Positions 33,889 through 34,764 of a DNA stretch of 34,764 nucleotides are shown here, in pieces. Source of the DNA: DTU013 sp964490975 (GTDB lineage: Bacteria; Bacillota; Clostridia; Acetivibrionales; DTU013); NCBI GenBank assembly GCA_964490975.1, contig CAZBEQ010000039.1:1-34764 (forward strand), given 5' to 3'. Within the stretch, counting starts at the first letter, position 1. Each line of letters begins with the position of its first letter. Both the position numbers and the translations under genes were made by a program. Under the pieces are notes generated by a model, which had not been told where the DNA came from, made no database searches, and worked only from the letters and a program-made list of their open reading frames with translations.

Positions 33889-33940
33889 GTCTATACAAAC
33901 ACCATAATGTATAGACAATCACCTTGTCGTGGTATATAAT
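33889..33940 (+). promoter_or_regulatory. ROK kinase promoter with overlapping operator
   Basis: TAGACA (33912-33917, 5/6), a 17-bp spacer and TATAAT (33935-33940) form a sigma-A promoter. GTCTATACA (33889-33897) and TGTATAGAC (33908-33916) are perfect 9-bp inverted arms; the right arm overlaps the -35, as expected for a repressor or activator site. No T-run follows, so it is not a terminator. Confidence 0.65.
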
Positions 33941-33984
33941 GAAGATGATTTATTCATAATATTAATAGCATTATATGCAAACGA

Positions 33985-34000
33985 TTGAGGCATGCCTCAA
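33985..34000 (+). promoter_or_regulatory. 16-bp perfect palindrome in the ROK leader
   Basis: TTGAGGCATGCCTCAA is perfectly self-complementary and lies between the promoter and the ribosome binding site (GGGGG 34009-34013). It is a candidate second operator or leader hairpin. Confidence 0.5.
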
Positions 34001-34018
34001 AATGCCATGGGGGTAAAA

Positions 34019-34759
34019 ATGAGTAAACTGGCTATAGGAATTGATATTGGCGGTACAAATATTAAATCTGCGTTAATCGACAGTACAGGTAGAACTACTG
34101 ACTTCTTAAAAACTCCCACTAATGCGAAGGAAGGCTTTAAAAAAACATTTATTTCTATAAAAGAACTTATCAAGAAATATATTAATTCCGCAGGAAGAGA
34201 TAATCTGGTTGGGGTAGGATGCGCTTGCACGGGTCAGGTAGATAGTATAAGCGGTAAAGTTTTGTATGCTGCAAAAACCATTCCGGAGTTATCACAATTT
34301 GAACTTAAAAAAGAACTTATCGAATTTACAAATCTCAGAGTTGAAGTGGAAAACGATGTAAATGCTTGTGCATTAGGCGAGAAGTGGCTGGGTGCAGCAA
34401 GAGATGTCAAAAACTTCTTGTGTATAGCACTTGGTACAGGAATTGGTGGGGCAATTTACAGAAATGGAGGTATTGAACACGGGCATAGAGGCGTTGCGGC
34501 AGAATTTGGACATATGAGCATTGACTTAAATGGAGAGAAATGTGACTGCGGCAATAAGGGCTGCTTTGAAAGGTATGCTTCTGTTACGGCGCTAATACGT
34601 CATTTCAAGGAAGAATTAGCAAAAGGCAATAAATCAATTGTCACAGATATGGTTAATGTAAATACTGATAATATAACTGGGGAGATCATTTTTAAGGCGC
34701 ATGCATCGGCAGGGCAAACGCATGAAAAAATGAAGGTAAAAAGATTGTCTAACAACTAA
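34019..34759 (+). pseudogene. ROK-family sugar kinase, C-terminally truncated
   Basis: The first ~220 residues are a normal ROK kinase: ATP phosphate loop AIGIDIGGTNIKSAL, catalytic Asp in VENDVNACALGEKW, GTGIGGAIY, and substrate/zinc motif EHGHRGVAAEFGH with CDCGNKGCFE. Such kinases phosphorylate glucose, fructose, allose or amino sugars. After GEIIFKAHASAG the sequence leaves the family pattern (QTHEKMKVKRLSNN) and stops at 246 aa, whereas ROK kinases are about 300-320 aa with a further helix and GGG motif. The last ~50 bp are probably foreign DNA, such as an insertion, or an assembly edge. GGGGG at 34009-34013 sets the start at 34019. No DNA-binding domain is present, so it is not a ROK repressor. 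Confidence 0.8.
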
Positions 34760-34764
34760 GGCAA

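Noticed and set aside
33889..33916. Terminator after the XylF-like gene
   Set aside because: The 9-bp inverted arms are not followed by a T-run, and the right arm overlaps a -35 box, so an operator is more likely.
1..34764. tRNA, rRNA genes or phage structural genes
   Set aside because: None was recognised on either strand when reading the gene-free stretches.

Overview
The window looks like a chromosomal segment of a motile, Gram-positive, anaerobic, plant-polysaccharide-degrading member of the Clostridia (Lachnospiraceae/Ruminiclostridium-like). The basis is strong AGGAGG-type ribosome binding sites, consensus sigma-A promoters, lipobox-type binding proteins, YesM/YesN-type two-component genes, and protein features typical of that group. 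The species cannot be named from the sequence alone.

Layout. 1-4100: chemotaxis operon, namely the 3' remnant of cheA, then cheD, cheB, cheW and a methyl-accepting chemotaxis protein (MCP), closed by a terminator. 4245-7065: a decayed esterase fragment, a membrane-anchored alpha/beta hydrolase and a glycerate kinase. 7096-9201: an operator-rich promoter driving a TetR regulator and a phenylacetate-CoA-ligase-like adenylating enzyme. 9216-14795: hemicellulase block, with a GH120-type beta-xylosidase on +, then GH16 and GH5 enzymes on -, and a divergent AraC regulator. An 80-bp perfect palindrome separates the convergent GH120 and GH16 genes. 14954-15942: a broken YesN-type response regulator. 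16317-17997: a TetR/alpha-beta hydrolase operon on - with a consensus promoter and tandem operators. 18361-20223: a GH127-type (DUF1680) glycosidase. 20258-23098: an MCP plus solute-binding lipoprotein pair, bracketed by two copies of the same hairpin. 23334-23984: an azoreductase-like flavoprotein on -. 24450-33869: a sugar module with a ChvE-like lipoprotein, two-domain ABC ATPase, permease, membrane-anchored sugar-binding protein, YesM/LytS histidine kinase, YesN response regulator and a XylF-like lipoprotein. 34019-34759: a ROK sugar kinase cut off at its C-terminus.

How it fits together. The best integrated hypothesis is a pentose/hemicellulose perception and uptake locus. A membrane-anchored binding protein, a kinase and a YesN regulator sit directly behind an ABC sugar importer, in an arrangement like the XylFII-LytS-YesN system of Clostridium beijerinckii. 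Intracellular xylosidase, arabinofuranosidase-like and ROK kinase genes could process the imported sugars, while a secreted GH16 enzyme attacks beta-glucan outside the cell.

The window also shows clear genome decay and repeat activity: truncated genes at both edges, three pseudogenes or fragments, a GGGGAC-rich palindromic repeat family that enters gene ends, a possible MITE-like inverted-repeat element, and a GH5 gene without a canonical start codon.
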